Assembly (NCBI GenBank): GCA_020747065.1
Contig: JAGMVK010000019.1
Coordinates: 1,116,001 to 1,180,000, forward strand
DNA from: Cadophora sp. MPI-SDFR-AT-0126
Taxonomy: Eukaryota; Ascomycota; Leotiomycetes; Helotiales; Ploettnerulaceae
DNA length: 64,000 nt
Direction: 5' to 3'
A model generated the notes under the pieces. It was not told the DNA's origin, searched no databases, and saw nothing but the letters and a program-made list of their open reading frames with translations. Numbering within the stretch: position 1 is the first letter of the stretch; each line of letters opens with the position of its first letter. Both the position numbers and the translations under genes were made by a program. Below, one piece after another: positions 44,477 to 55,902 of this stretch.

Positions 44477-46400
44477 ATTTATAACTTAATAATAAAAAGT
44501 GTTTTATACTAGCGAACTTATTATTAGTTAAGTTCTTTAGTAATAGTAAAATAAATAAGATTCTTATAATCTATTAGGATTTATACTTTATAAGTAGCGC
44601 TCTTAAGATAAATCTTTTACTCGTGTATAGCGTTTATAATCGCTAGTAATTTCTTATTATATATATTATAATTAAGTTTTACTAATAATAATTTTCGCGA
44701 ATAATATATAATAAATTACTATCTTCTATTCTTACCTAATTAGCTAAGTATAGTACTAATAGTGTAGTTTAAAGAATCTATCTTTATATATATTTCTTTA
44801 TTAAATATAAAGGTAGTTAATACTAGTTTCTTAATAAAAGTAATCTTAAGCGTCTTAAAGACGATCTAGGCTTTATTAAACTAGTAAAACTTCTTATCTT
44901 TATAAGTTAGTTCTATAAGTAGCTCTACGATTCTTAAGTAGTCTTTAATAAATTACTTATAGAAGTTAATAAACTCGAAAAAAGACTATACTTTCTTTAA
45001 TATTTATAGATTTACTTTACTCTTTAATTATCTTAATCTTTTTAGAATCTATAGCTAATTTAGTAATAGTAACTATATAGCTAAGAAAGAGAATCTTACT
45101 TATATACTAATTATATTTCTCTAGTTTAAGAAGTATATATATAACTTCTAATTATTTAAGGATAGCTATTATATTCTTTTTATACTATTTCTTATTCTTA
45201 AAATAAATAAGTATATTATCTAAGTAGTAAATATAGGTTATATCTAAGTATAATTATAAAATATTATTAATTAAACGCTAAAATATAGCTAGCGTATTAC
45301 TTAGGCTGAAGAATATAACTATATACTTATAATATTTAAAATATATATAAAATACTATTTTTTCTTCTTTACTCTTAGTTATTCTAATAAGGTTATATAT
45401 ATCTCTTAGATTAAGCTTAGTAAAGATCTTAGTTCTTATAAGTCTATCTCGTAGCTTCTTAGCTAATAGTAGTATATAATAATCTTTCTTATAGTATTAT
45501 TTAATTAATAGTAATTAATATATATTTATTATCTTCTATTCTTCTTTTTAGTGAAAAGAATATTACTCTTCTATAGGGATTTAAATTCTCTAATAAATCC
45601 TTTCGCTAGGTTTTTATTAATATATTACTTAATTATTATTGAGTCTATTATTAAATATTTCCTTAATAGTTAAAATATTAGCTTAGTATCGAGTTCTAGC
45701 TTAATCTTATAATTATAGTTCTAGTACTTAAGTAAGGCCTTAATATCTTACTCTTTCTTAAATAGTACTATAAACTTATAGTATACTAATAGTATATTCT
45801 TTATTAGTAAACTTATATCCTAGTATCTAAGCTTTTTCTTAGAGATAGCGCTAATCTCTTAAATACTTATTACTTCTATTTCTAGTGAAAAGTATTTATT
45901 TTAGTAATAACTAAATTCTATTTTACTTATTATCTAATTAATAATAGAGTTATATTTCTTTATTTATAGTAATTCTAAAATAATATTATACTTTTTAATT
46001 TAAGTAATATTGAATTAGATAATCTTAGAGTATTTAGTAATACTTATATATAATAGTATAATAGCTATATTAATTAACTCGCTATTCGCGGTCTTACTAT
46101 TAGCTAATATTAATTAATACTAATTAGTCTTAATTACGATTAATAGGAAGTACTAGAGTATAATAGTAAAGAATATAAAGTTCTCTTATACTTTAGAATC
46201 TACTATTATATATAGCTTTACTTCTCTAATTCTTACTTTTATAATAAAGTATTATTCTCTTGTAATAGTAAGCTACTAAATTGGAAAATATTTAATATAG
46301 TATTTCTCTATTAGAATATTCTATTAGATTCTTAAGGTTTAGGTAATAATTATTATTTCAAATATATATCTCTAAAGGAGTACGTAGCGAAAGAAGTAGT
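44477..46400 (-). mobile_element. Truncated second Ty3/gypsy element, minus strand
   Basis: Minus-strand translation through stops shows reverse transcriptase at about 45640-45020 (TKIFTKLNLRDIYNLIRI, ITYIYYLDNILIYF, ILFLSYIVTI). RNase H follows at about 44710-44490 (KLLLVKLNYNIYNKKLLAI, DYKNLIYF). The wording differs from the first gypsy element, so this is another family. It stops at the LTR boundary at 44476 with no integrase, and the other side of the first element does not carry the missing part. The right limit is only approximate. Confidence 0.65.
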
Positions 46401-46940
46401 TTTTGAGGGGAAAGCGGAATTAGTAGCTCGCGAGCGGCTCGGTACACGCGCTAATTACGCGTTTTTTATAATTTTTAGACGAAAAGAGAGCTAAGAATAG
46501 GGGCTCTTAAAATCGCTAGTCTTTACCCGATTCGGATTAGTGGCGCTTACGATACACGCGTAAGAAGGGTAGCGGGCACAAGCTCGGAATTAGTAGTCTA
46601 GCGCACTTAGCGCTCGCCTTGTATCTTATATAAAATAAAAATCGACGCTAGTAGTAATTAAAAAGCGCGTCTTATAGATAATTACCTACTAAGTCAATTA
46701 AGCTAAAAATAAGCGAAATTAAGCATAGTTTCATTAAGATAAGTTAGAAGTAAAGTAAAGGTAGAATTAGTAGCTACACTAAGCTCTTTTTGTAAAATAT
46801 TAAATTTAATGTAATTAAAAAAGTTTTTAACTAATCTTATAGCCTGATTCGCAAAGTATTTAATATTATCTCTGTTATTAGGATCGCGTAATATAAGCTA
46901 ATATTACGATTTTCTAAAGAAATAGAGTAATTCCTAGTGG

Positions 46941-47394
46941 AATTAATAGCCGAATCGGAGCTAGGCTTATAAGGTAGGGCGCTAATAAGAATCGGTCTAA
47001 TAGATTAGATTCCGTGTACTTAAGAGCCTAGAATCGCTTCTTAGTATTCTTAATTATCTTTATAATAAAAATACTTGTAATTATCTAGAAGGATTTTTAA
47101 TCTAGAATTTTAAAAAACTAAGTAGAATTAGCAGCTAGATTAGGGCTAGCCTTATAAGAGAGAGCGGTAGCGTAGATTAGTTTAAGAGCTTAGATTCAGT
47201 GTATTTAAGAGCCTAGAATCACCTCTTAGCTTTTTTAATTATCTTTGTAATAGAAGTACTTGTAATTATTTAGAGGGATTTTAAGTAGAAAATCCTTTAA
47301 GATAAAGTGAGATCTTTAGCTAGATTAAGTCTAGGCTTATAAAGGGAAGGCGCTAGCTAAGATTAATCTAATAAATAAGACAGCGCTATAGTAT
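46941..47394. repeat. Tandem repeat, about 185-base period, 2.4 copies
   Basis: Units start near 46941, 47125 and 47311. Each contains a GCTTATAA-type start, an AAGAGCCTAGAATC block and a TACTTGTAATTAT block, and the third is partial. Copies differ mainly by transitions. Period by hand alignment is 184 and 186 bases. It lies at the right edge of the RIP block. Confidence 0.6.
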
Positions 47395-47833
47395 CGCAAG
47401 CGGAGCCTCGACGCTATACCACTACCTCACTAGCTCTAGCCGAATGCGCTTATCTCCCGTTGGCTTTGTATCATACCTAGGTAGATACAGGTTCGTAGCT
47501 AGCGCCACGGACAGGTGAGAGTTCGACTTTGCTGGCCAAAGGAGCTAGGCTACCTCCACAGGTATTATATACCGGTGGGCACGTAACTATAACTCGGAGA
47601 CCTGGATTGCCCGAACAACAGTTTCTCGCTACGCAGGGACGGACGTTACTTATTTCAGCGACGAATCTTCAGGGTTTCAAGCATCCCCGTAGGGAATCAG
47701 AATTTCCAATGTAACTATTTAAGGGCTTCCAAAAAATGCTTCTTACAACTGCGCATAAGTATTGAATTGCCACAATTCGCGAGAAAAACTAAAGTATCGA
47801 GAAATTACAAGCTTTCCGACTTTACGCTCCTCG

Positions 47834-49537
47834 TCATACTTGGGCTACTCTAAGTGGCGGCGTCACGTTGCTCTTGTTATCTCTGAGTCCTACCCTTGCT
47901 TCATCATCGTCGCTGAGCAATTCAATACCATTCTCGTTCCGCAACTTGCTCGACGCCTTCAAACTCAACCTTCGGCTCCAACTCGGGCTCTTCATATCGC
48001 TACCTCGGCTCTCGCTTACTTCCGTAACTGGGAATATGACCGGAAGATATTTGACGAGCAACGGTCGAATGCACACAAGGCTAGCACAGATGACTGCCAT
48101 GAATGTTTCCAGGATGCTCCAGATAACAATATCAACATTCGCCCCTATCAAGTAGTAAGCATCCCAGAAGAACTAGTAAGAAGAATCAGAATGGGAACCA
48201 GTTACATGTTAAATCAACAGAGTTGCTGTAAGAGATGATATACTTGAGCCGAACCATACTGGTGATGCAGGCGCTGGGATTAGAACGTTAGTACACCCCC
48301 AGATACAAATCGGGTCAAATGAAGAGCTTACAAAGATCCAAGAGCAAACATGAAGAACAGTGCAATCCTCTTCCTCAAATCCAGTTTCAGGCTTCTCAGC
48401 TCGGAAATGGGGAGTAACACGATAATAAAATCCTCAACAATGCTGAATCCAGCGCCGGCGTAGATAAGCGTTTGAAGATTGATGCACTTTGCGTCGATGG
48501 TTGTATCCCAGACCGCTTTGACGGGTACACATTGGAAGGCATCCGCCATGAGGAATGCGAAAGTGTGACAGAACGCCCATCCCATAACAATCTTCGTGTA
48601 TAGGCGGAATCGGGGATTGACAAAAATGCGGAGATAAAGGAATAGGATGGAGATTTTGGCTAGGTTCTGCACTACAACATATAAGAGCTGGGACACGTAG
48701 TAGAGCTGCTTCTAGTCAGCGTGAGTCAAGAATGGGTTGTCTCCAAGTCAAACCTTCCGGAGCAGAGTGACATTCTGAGGTGGAACATCCCAGAAGTGCT
48801 TTCCGAAGCCACGTTGCGCATCTAAATATGTTAGTGTTTTCAAGGAGGCTTTCGTGGCTGTGGAGTATGAATCATACTTAGGATTGGAATAACAACCATT
48901 GGAACCATGAGCAACTGTTGGACTCCATTAGTATCTGTGTAAGCAGGATCACTTCCTCATGTTATACTGACCGCTGCGATTCCAATCATCCAATCGTCCC
49001 ACCAAATTCTGTGGGCCACTATACTCCGAGACAGAAATCTCAGGAGTACGACTGGGAAAGTAACACTTGCGATGATTATGACATCGCGTATAATTTCCGT
49101 ACTTCGTGATGGCTGCGAAACTCCCTCGCAGATCTCATTTTGGGCGATAGTCGTAGAGACTTGTTTTTTTCTCTTTTAGTTTTGATGCCCGCCAGAATAC
49201 ATAGATGATATGAAGTAAAGTCTCGAGGACATACCGACTTGGTCTGTGAAGTTACAAGATCCCAACACACAGGTTGCGAGTTCTTCCTGCAGCGTCGTGT
49301 TCGTGCACAGACAATTGGGAAGGTCCGTCAACGGGCATCGCGCAGGTCCCAAAACTTTCAAACTGCATAGTTGCTACAGATGTCATTAACGGATGTGCAC
49401 CCACAAAAGAAGAGAGGTCTTACAGTGCATTTGGGGATTTTAATAAGCACACGCGAAAGGTCAACCTGAGCGAGAGCCAGGTCGAGCAGCGTCGCAAGAA
49501 ATATGAAGATGTGCAAGCCTCGCATAGTGAGATTCAT
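47834..49537 (-). CDS. CFEM-domain Pth11-like receptor, eight exons, 434 aa
   Basis: Spliced complement(join(47834..48144, 48206..48273, 48332..48711, 48754..48821, 48878..48914, 48972..49159, 49235..49373, 49424..49537)), 1305 nt. A signal peptide (IFIFLATLLDLALAQ) is followed by a CFEM domain with eight cysteines (IPKCT, QLCS, ARCPLTDLPNCLCTN, ATCVLGSC, EICEG). Next come seven hydrophobic segments of the fungal rhodopsin-like/Pth11 family with its WWDDWMIG, GKHFWDVPPQN, SILFLYLRIF and WDTTIDAKCINL blocks. The tail is charged. Start could also be the in-frame ATG at 49525. Related proteins sense surfaces or host cues at the plasma membrane. The gene is intact although it begins the first gene-bearing stretch after a 13 kb RIP block. 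Confidence 0.82.
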
Positions 49538-50799
49538 GACAGGAAGCTAGAGGAAGCTACACAAAAGATACCTTCAACCAGAAGGGAGAGTACATGAGAT
49601 ATACTTGCCACCCACCCCCGTACCTGGGAACGCAGTTGTCAAGATCTGCTCCTACGCGAACGAACTGACCGTCGATCGCCCAACGTCTCACCTCGATATC
49701 TTTCATGTCCCAGGATATTAGGGGGGTGAGAACAGCGCCACTTTTATTGGGTAGAACAGGTACCGCTGCGACCGAAGTTTTTATGGGCTTCTCATGGGCT
49801 AACGAGACGGACAAATTGGGACATCTTCCACTAATCAACGGACAACGTCCCCATCACATGAACCTGGCTCAGACCCTGCTTATGTCCATATTGAGCTGTT
49901 GATGCAGGCCGCTTGACAGAAGATGCGGAGCAGACCCCATACTTTGGGTTACTTGTCCTTCGAACGAGCGGGATACAGCGTCCGTGCACCTGTCGAACCG
50001 CCCAGTCCCTTCCCGTGTTTCGCCCTCTGGCCCGCCTTTCCCCCGCATTCTTGCGATTCCGCTCTTGGCATTCGCAAAACAAGGCACCAGGATAAGCAGC
50101 GGGATAAGTAAGGGCTTACGAAGTAGACAGTACTTCTTAATACGGCACTTCGAGGAAGCCATACCCCAATCCGGGATGCGAGCGGCGCTTCGCACAGAAA
50201 CCATCCCTTGAAGCCCACCGGCGAGAGAGCCGCGATTATTTGACAAGAACCCTGGGCTGCCAGCACATCCTCGAAGACATTTGTATGGACCTTTCCCGTG
50301 GCTTGAAGAGATAGCATTTGGATACATTCTTGCTTTGAGCTCTTGTCCTCCCGACCTTGTTGTAGCTCAACTACATCCTTATCCTGGCCACTAGCGTTTG
50401 CTCTGGGCTCCAGGATGTTGATGGGTTTGCACAACCGCAGCTAAGTCTCGATTGGGGAGGACTTGACCCCAAGACTATTATATCCAGGGGGTGCGAGGGA
50501 GAATCTCCCCTCTTTATAGACGGCGACTTGCAGAGATCAGGCTCAAGTGAAGCTGCACTCTATGACTTTGATAGCCTTATTGACTACTCTCCTCGAACTA
50601 CACCCTGAGTCGCATCTATACCCGCAAATCCATCTCAGCTCCGAAACAAGTCCTCGTGATTCTATCACTCGTACTCTGTTTTACTTCACGTCCTCTTTAC
50701 CCTGACCTTGAAGGTATCTTTTTCCTTAGATAACACTAAGACGTATTTACTGTAATTATAAGTATCTATCCTTAAGCAAATAGCGGTAATTAACAACTA
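49538..50799. other. Intergenic, no gene recognised
   Basis: About 1.26 kb upstream of the receptor gene. Overlapping open frames on both strands (up to 161 codons around 49949-50434) have no recognisable domain and no consistent splice structure. From about 50700 the sequence shows RIP-like AT drift. Confidence 0.45.
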
Positions 50800-51998
50800 C
50801 ATAAGGAGGTTCTTTACTAGCCTTACTTTTTTTACTTGTATTCTTAATTATGCATAGGCTCTCCTATAAGGTCTTCCTTCGTACCCACTAAGCGCTTTCA
50901 CTGCTCTTAATATATCCGATATAGCGATATCTGCCCTCTAATAAAGCCTTCCCTTGTAGGTATATCTATATCTCTACAGGGCTATTCGTGGCTATGCTTA
51001 TCCTTAGGCTAGGAGTGTAGTCTTCCAGAATAGAATTTTCCGCTACCGCCTCTCTCGAGCAGCACTCACGCACGATAATGTCGCGGTTAAGGTCTGCCTG
51101 CAGCTTCAGGCTCTAGAGGTTAATCCCGGCACTTATATTAATATATAGATACTCGCTGTTAGCTTTAGATCTTTCCTACAGAGTCATCCGTTTATAGTAA
51201 TTTCGTAGGGACCCGGTAAGTAGCAAATCATCGATCTTCTTATCGAGCCTCAGAGGGGTCTAGCCCGCGATCTGTTATACTATGCTAAGGGAGGCCACGC
51301 TATAATTTTCTCGTCCTATTTAGTGGACCTTATGGAACAAGTATAGTTATAGACGAGTATAAGAGTATTCTGATAGTAGCGAGCGGCTTCAGTATCGCAG
51401 CACACTTACTATACCTGAAGAAACTGATTTATGACTACAGCTCTCATCGTGTTCAGGCTCGCCGGATCCAGTCACTCTTGAATAATATCTTAGAGGATAA
51501 TAAGTTAGATAATAGTTATATAAGTCTTTAGACCCTCGCGATCGATCGTATAGTTATAGTCCAGATTCTCTCTATCTCAATCTATATAAAGTTTAATGAT
51601 ATTCCTACGTTCTCTTTTAGTAAATAAGCGATAATCTATCCAGGTATAGCGCTACTATCAGGGATCTTCCTTAAGGAGGTATTAGAAAAGTATATTAAGA
51701 AGCCCGAGGTCCATACGATATAGCATAAGACAAAGGCAATAGAACTACGGAATCTCAAAATAAATATAGAAGACACTAAAGATATAGAGTCTATAAGTCA
51801 GATAATAACAGCAAGGGAAGGGAAGATATTTATTATAAGTAAGCTACTTATATCTAGGGATCAAGTAAGGGCTAATAAACTAAAAGTTTCTAGTTATAAT
51901 AACATCTAAGATCAGCTGCGGAATCTGACGCAAGAATATCTCAAGGAGGGTGTTAGTTTAGTAAAATTATATTACTAACCAAAATAGAATTAGTTTAG
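50800..51998 (+). pseudogene. Ferric/metalloreductase pseudogene, RIP-damaged
   Basis: Plus-strand translation across several frames yields the C-terminal half of a fungal ferric reductase (FRE/NOX-like flavocytochrome). Visible pieces are FRSFLQSHPFIVIS (FAD-binding HPF motif), LIEPQRGLARDLLYYAKGGH, SILIVASGFSIAAHLLYLKK (NADP-binding region, usually ASGFGIAA) and the terminal QLRNLTQEYLKEG. Several TAA/TAG stops and at least two frame changes break it. Part of the NADP-binding region appears deleted after ARRIQ. No transposon features surround it, so it looks like a duplicated gene that was hit by RIP. Confidence 0.7.
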
Positions 51999-52052
51999 TA
52001 ATCGGTAGCAGCTTTCTTACACGAGTTGCTGATATATCCAAGTTGCTGGTAC

Positions 52053-52074
52053 CGACCTGCTAGCGCAGGTCGGC

Positions 52075-52103
<29 letters not shown>
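52053..52103 (+). repeat. Hairpin followed by poly(A) run
   Basis: CCGACCTGC and GCAGGTCGG form a perfect 9-base stem with the loop TAGC, followed at once by CAAAA and a run of about 25 A. It could be a terminator-like structure, or the tail of a retroposed RNA. I could not find a matching body upstream. Confidence 0.5.
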
Positions 52104-52107
<4 letters not shown>

Positions 52108-52536
52108 AACCGACAAGTACAGCAAAACTAAGTCCTATCCCTAAAACAGTTCATGCCAAAAGCAAGGCAGAGAAAAGCCACTTCAAGCTACTGTGGTTTA
52201 TTCCAAGGACGGAGCCGTCGATTATGCAGGAGACGGAAGCTGCCAGAACAGAAGACGGCAAGCCCATGTCCCTAGCTAGTCATACCGTTTTATATTACTT
52301 GTAAGAGAATGGCCCGTGATGAATCTTGACGTCGATTATATATATACAACAAAACTTTCCTACTCGCACTCGACTAAGTGCAGAGCCTATACTTTCAATC
52401 GCCGTGTTAAACGGTAGATCTCGCTTGTGGAAATTTGTCTAAGACACATGCTAGAGTCTCGCGCACTTAGTCTCGTCTTTCCTTAATAGTTAGTGTCCTG
52501 TGGCCTCCGCAAATTGATTACAATTAGTATCGCCAC
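52104..52536. other. Intergenic, no gene recognised
   Basis: A plus-strand open frame continues past the poly(A) run to 52304 but codes for lysine repeats and no known domain. Nothing else supported. Confidence 0.4.
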
Positions 52537-52801
52537 TGTGACGGCAGAGCCTCATGGCAGAGCCTTGGGGTGGATACTGGATTTCAGGGCAATTTCCGCA
52601 TGCCCGCCTAAGCGAGCCTAAGCGAGCCTAAGCGAGATGAAGCGAATCTCCCTGTATATTACCTCTCCCCCTCCATACCTTCTTTACTACGTAGTTGTAG
52701 ATTCTAAGAGACTCTTGTTATTGTCATATATCTCTTCGTCGATATGTGAGGCAGTAGTTACACGTGACCGCTGTCTTTCTAGAGCAAGGCGTCACAGCCA
52801 C
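52532..52801 (+). mobile_element. Solo LTR with perfect GCCAC target duplication
   Basis: A 260-base LTR (52537-52796) starting TGTGACGGCAGAGCC and ending GGCGTCACA, flanked by GCCAC on both sides (52532-52536 and 52797-52801). It is the least mutated copy of the gypsy LTR in this window. Compared with the copy at 34613, it has an extra 10-base CCTAAGCGAG unit in its internal tandem run. It arose by recombination between the LTRs of a complete insertion. Confidence 0.9.
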
Positions 52802-54332
52802 TGCGTTATAGAGACTTAATTTTTCCCTATACAAAGTGTGAAAATCCAATAATCAACGCGTAAGTGTGGTTTAAAATAGTAAATTGTACCTACAAATAAG
52901 TAGAAGGAAGTGTAAATAGAAGGCCTCCACTCTAAGTGCGGTGTTTTAGAAGCAGTCCGCGTAGTGACATCGCCTCTAGTGCTCTATCCAAATAAACCCT
53001 CAGTTCTTTACCCTTAAAGCCCGAGATTATGCACTGAAACTACAGCGAGAGCGAGCCGCGATCGGATGTGCCGGCATCGAAGAAGCCGAGATAGCCTTTT
53101 AAAAAGTGCAGTATTTCCATATCCGCCTTGATATTACTAATTATTAGATCGCGTTAAGAGAATGATTCGTTAGCAACAAAAATAAGAAATTAGAGTAGTT
53201 ACTAGGATCTTAAAAAGTTTTTATTTATCAAGTCGTGACGCTCCGCCTTAGAACTCGTCTAAATACTTGTTTTTGATTCTAGCATATTAAGGCAGGTGAC
53301 TCTTAACCTAGTATCCTTCTTACTACTTCGTACTTTATCTAGCCTTAGAAAAAAAAAATCAAGGAATAGGATTTAGGGGAAGGGCTAATCAGCTGACTAT
53401 TGAAGCCGAAGTAAGTTGGGATCGTATCCCACTTATCGTAAATGTGAACGGTGTGATTTTAGCTGGTCAGTCCGGTATCCCCAGACGAGCCACACCTCCG
53501 GATCATCGCGCGCATTACTACTGTATGCACGCATGGCTTGAATCGCAAATGTACCTACAGGTGTGGGTGCAAATAGAAGCCCTGAGGGAGATGCTTGGGA
53601 AGGAATTATCGGTGGCCGAAGTCGTGCCTTAAGAGGATTCGAGGCTCATGGTTTGATACGGTGTCCCCGCCGAAAACTGCGCGACCGAAGCGACGATTAA
53701 TTCATGCAATAATTTAAGCTTATTCATATTGTTTTCTAGCTTCATTTAGCTTTTATATTAATAATCAATTTCGAATCTTCTAGTAAGTTAAGTTTAAATT
53801 ATGTAAATAACGTAAATGTGACAGCACGAGAGAAGAGGCCTCAGGAGAGAAGTATAATGTCGATTTGTAATTTAGAATACAAAGCTAAGGAGAGAAAGGA
53901 AAGTTCAGGTTCAGGCAAGCAGAGGTGGTTTTATGCCAACCTCGCTTACAGTCACGTGGGGCATGGTTGCAGCCCCAGAGCTGTAACAATAGGAATTATG
54001 GATAGGAAAATTACAAGGAAAATTTATAAGGAAATTTAACAGGGTAGGCTAGGTGTAAGCCTTAGGGTAGGCTGAGATTTTGACCCCTATTCTTCACAAA
54101 GATATATATACAGTTGTTTGAGTTTTTAAAAAATTTATTCGGACCAGACACATTCTGTTGTGTTAATACATTCTATACCAAAACGCCGATAGGACACGAC
54201 GGTTCTGATGTAGACTCCCTAAATTGGACTGAAAACCGCACACTCATGCCATACACCAGTCACCGTGATGTTTCCCTAGAAGAAGAGGGCAAAACATTAG
54301 CCGTGTGCGACATATTTGGGAGTGAAGTTTGA
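52802..54332. other. Mixed AT-leaning intergenic region
   Basis: About 1.5 kb with no gene I can support. 53040-53330 reads as a decayed coding-like stretch on the plus strand (GCAGIEEAEIAF and FHIRLDITNY can be read). A 62-codon frame at 53444-53632 begins at GTG and is unidentified. A segment from 53817 (TGTGACAGCACGAG) to about 53991 (AGCTGTAACA) has LTR-like TG..CA ends but no target duplication. Confidence 0.4.
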
Positions 54333-55902
54333 TTACACACCTTTCGAAATTCCCTCTGCTGGTTCGGTCTTCAAGTCAAACCCATGTGCCCCAAAGCAAT
54401 CCAACTGTGCCTCCATGAAATTCGTCGGGAGGTCCACACTCCCTGCATACTTCAGATACTCCAGGGTAGCAGTCAAGCAGGGCAGATGAGCATCCGCCTC
54501 CAAGCCCGTGAGAATGACATGCTTCAACGACAGCCAGCACTTCTTGATCTCATGCGAGATCTCGTCTCCTTCCAGTGGATGGCGCGCGACTCCTCCCGCC
54601 GCATAATGGCGTCCAAACAGCTCTGTGATGTAATCGGACTTAATGATGCAGCCTGCTCTCCAAATCTGTGCCACCTTTTGCAGATCGATTCCCCAGCCTT
54701 CACGTTCGTTTGCTTGCGATAGCAGATCGAAGCCTTGGACAAAGCAGGAAAGGATTGCGGCGTAAACGGCTTGTCGTAGATCTTCGAGGAATAAGGAACG
54801 CGCTGGGGGTGAGAGCACGATGAGGTTCGAGGTCATGGTGCCGAGAGACTTACCCACCAATGTTCTTTGTGTTAGGTTAGCGGATGCAAGGCGCAAGTTG
54901 TGGGCTGCTGATAGGCTGGGTGCTGGGACGTGTGTTTCTAGAGCCTCGATATTCGCCCACACGCCTGTCCCCTCTGAGTTGTTCGCATCCTGGACGACTG
55001 CATCTCTTATTTGATGTAACAAAACATTGCCATCGATGTCCTTTGCTCGACAGACGGGTCCGCTGATGGTGACGAGAAAGTTCTTGTCCTAGATTCCAGT
55101 CAGTCAGTCGATGATTGAGAAAATATCATACGAATTTTCACTTACAAGCTCTCCTCTACTGCACCAGTCATCAAAGACTTCTCCAATATCGTCGCTGTTC
55201 ATTTTCAAACATTTGTCCATCAATTCCCAAGCTTCGCATAGGGCCGACATCATCCCGTGCTCGATACCGTTGTGGATCATCTTGACGTAGTGACCACTTC
55301 CGCCGGAACCAATCTTCGTGACACAAGACCTGCCCTGATCGTCCTTGGCCGCAATCTTGATCAATAGCGGAATGAGTAGATCTAAGGCCCAGTCCTCTCC
55401 ACTCGGCATCATCGACGGCCCATGTCTTGCGCCGGAGAAGCCCCCTGAGACGCCCATTCCGATGTAAGATACGCCTCGTGATTCCAGGATTGCCTGACGT
55501 TTTTGTGTGACTCTGAAGTTCTCGTTGGAGCAATCTATCACTATGTCGCCTTTGTTGAGATGCGGCTGCAGCGTCTGGAGCACACCATCCCCAGGACCTC
55601 CATGCGGGAGAGAGAAGAGGAAGACCTTTCGCGAACTAAAGCTCCCACACAGTTCGTCATAGCCTCTGCAGACTTGAACTTTCGAAGCAAGACCGGCTTC
55701 CTTGGCCTTTTCTGCTGCTGCTAGGAGGTTTGGTTCGGACCTGTCGTACACTGATACTTCGACGCCGTTTTCTGCGAGGAGAAGAGCTAACATACTCCCC
55801 ATAACACCCACACCTATGACTCCGACCTATGAGAAAGAAGATTGAGTCATTTGTGATAAACCATGGGAAGGAAGAGTGTCGGTATACCTTAGTAATATCC
55901 AT
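54333..55902 (-). CDS. 6-phosphogluconate dehydrogenase-like enzyme, three exons, 483 aa
   Basis: Spliced complement(join(54333..55088, 55146..55826, 55888..55902)), 1452 nt. The first exon is 15 bases (MDITK). The Rossmann motif GVIGVGVMGSML follows, then a GMGVSGGFSGARHGPSMMPS block (substrate-binding GGxxGA region) and KMIHNGIEHGMM, which has the catalytic Lys, Asn and Glu of 6PGDHs. The helical C-terminal domain ends with AQLDCFGAHGFDL, as in the family. Length fits the usual 470-490. It should oxidatively decarboxylate 6-phosphogluconate with NADP+ in the cytosol. The C-terminal region and several core residues (HYVK for FVKM, HG for YG) differ from housekeeping enzymes, so it may be a paralogue with a related aldonate substrate. 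It is divergent from the transporter gene at 57056. Confidence 0.85.

Noticed and set aside
49557..50434. Several overlapping frames upstream of the receptor gene
   Set aside because: No domain on either strand and no splice pattern joining them; treated as intergenic.
53817..53991. Possible second solo LTR (TGTGACAG .. TGTAACA)
   Set aside because: No five-base target duplication (GTAAA before, ATAGG after) and no second copy in the window.
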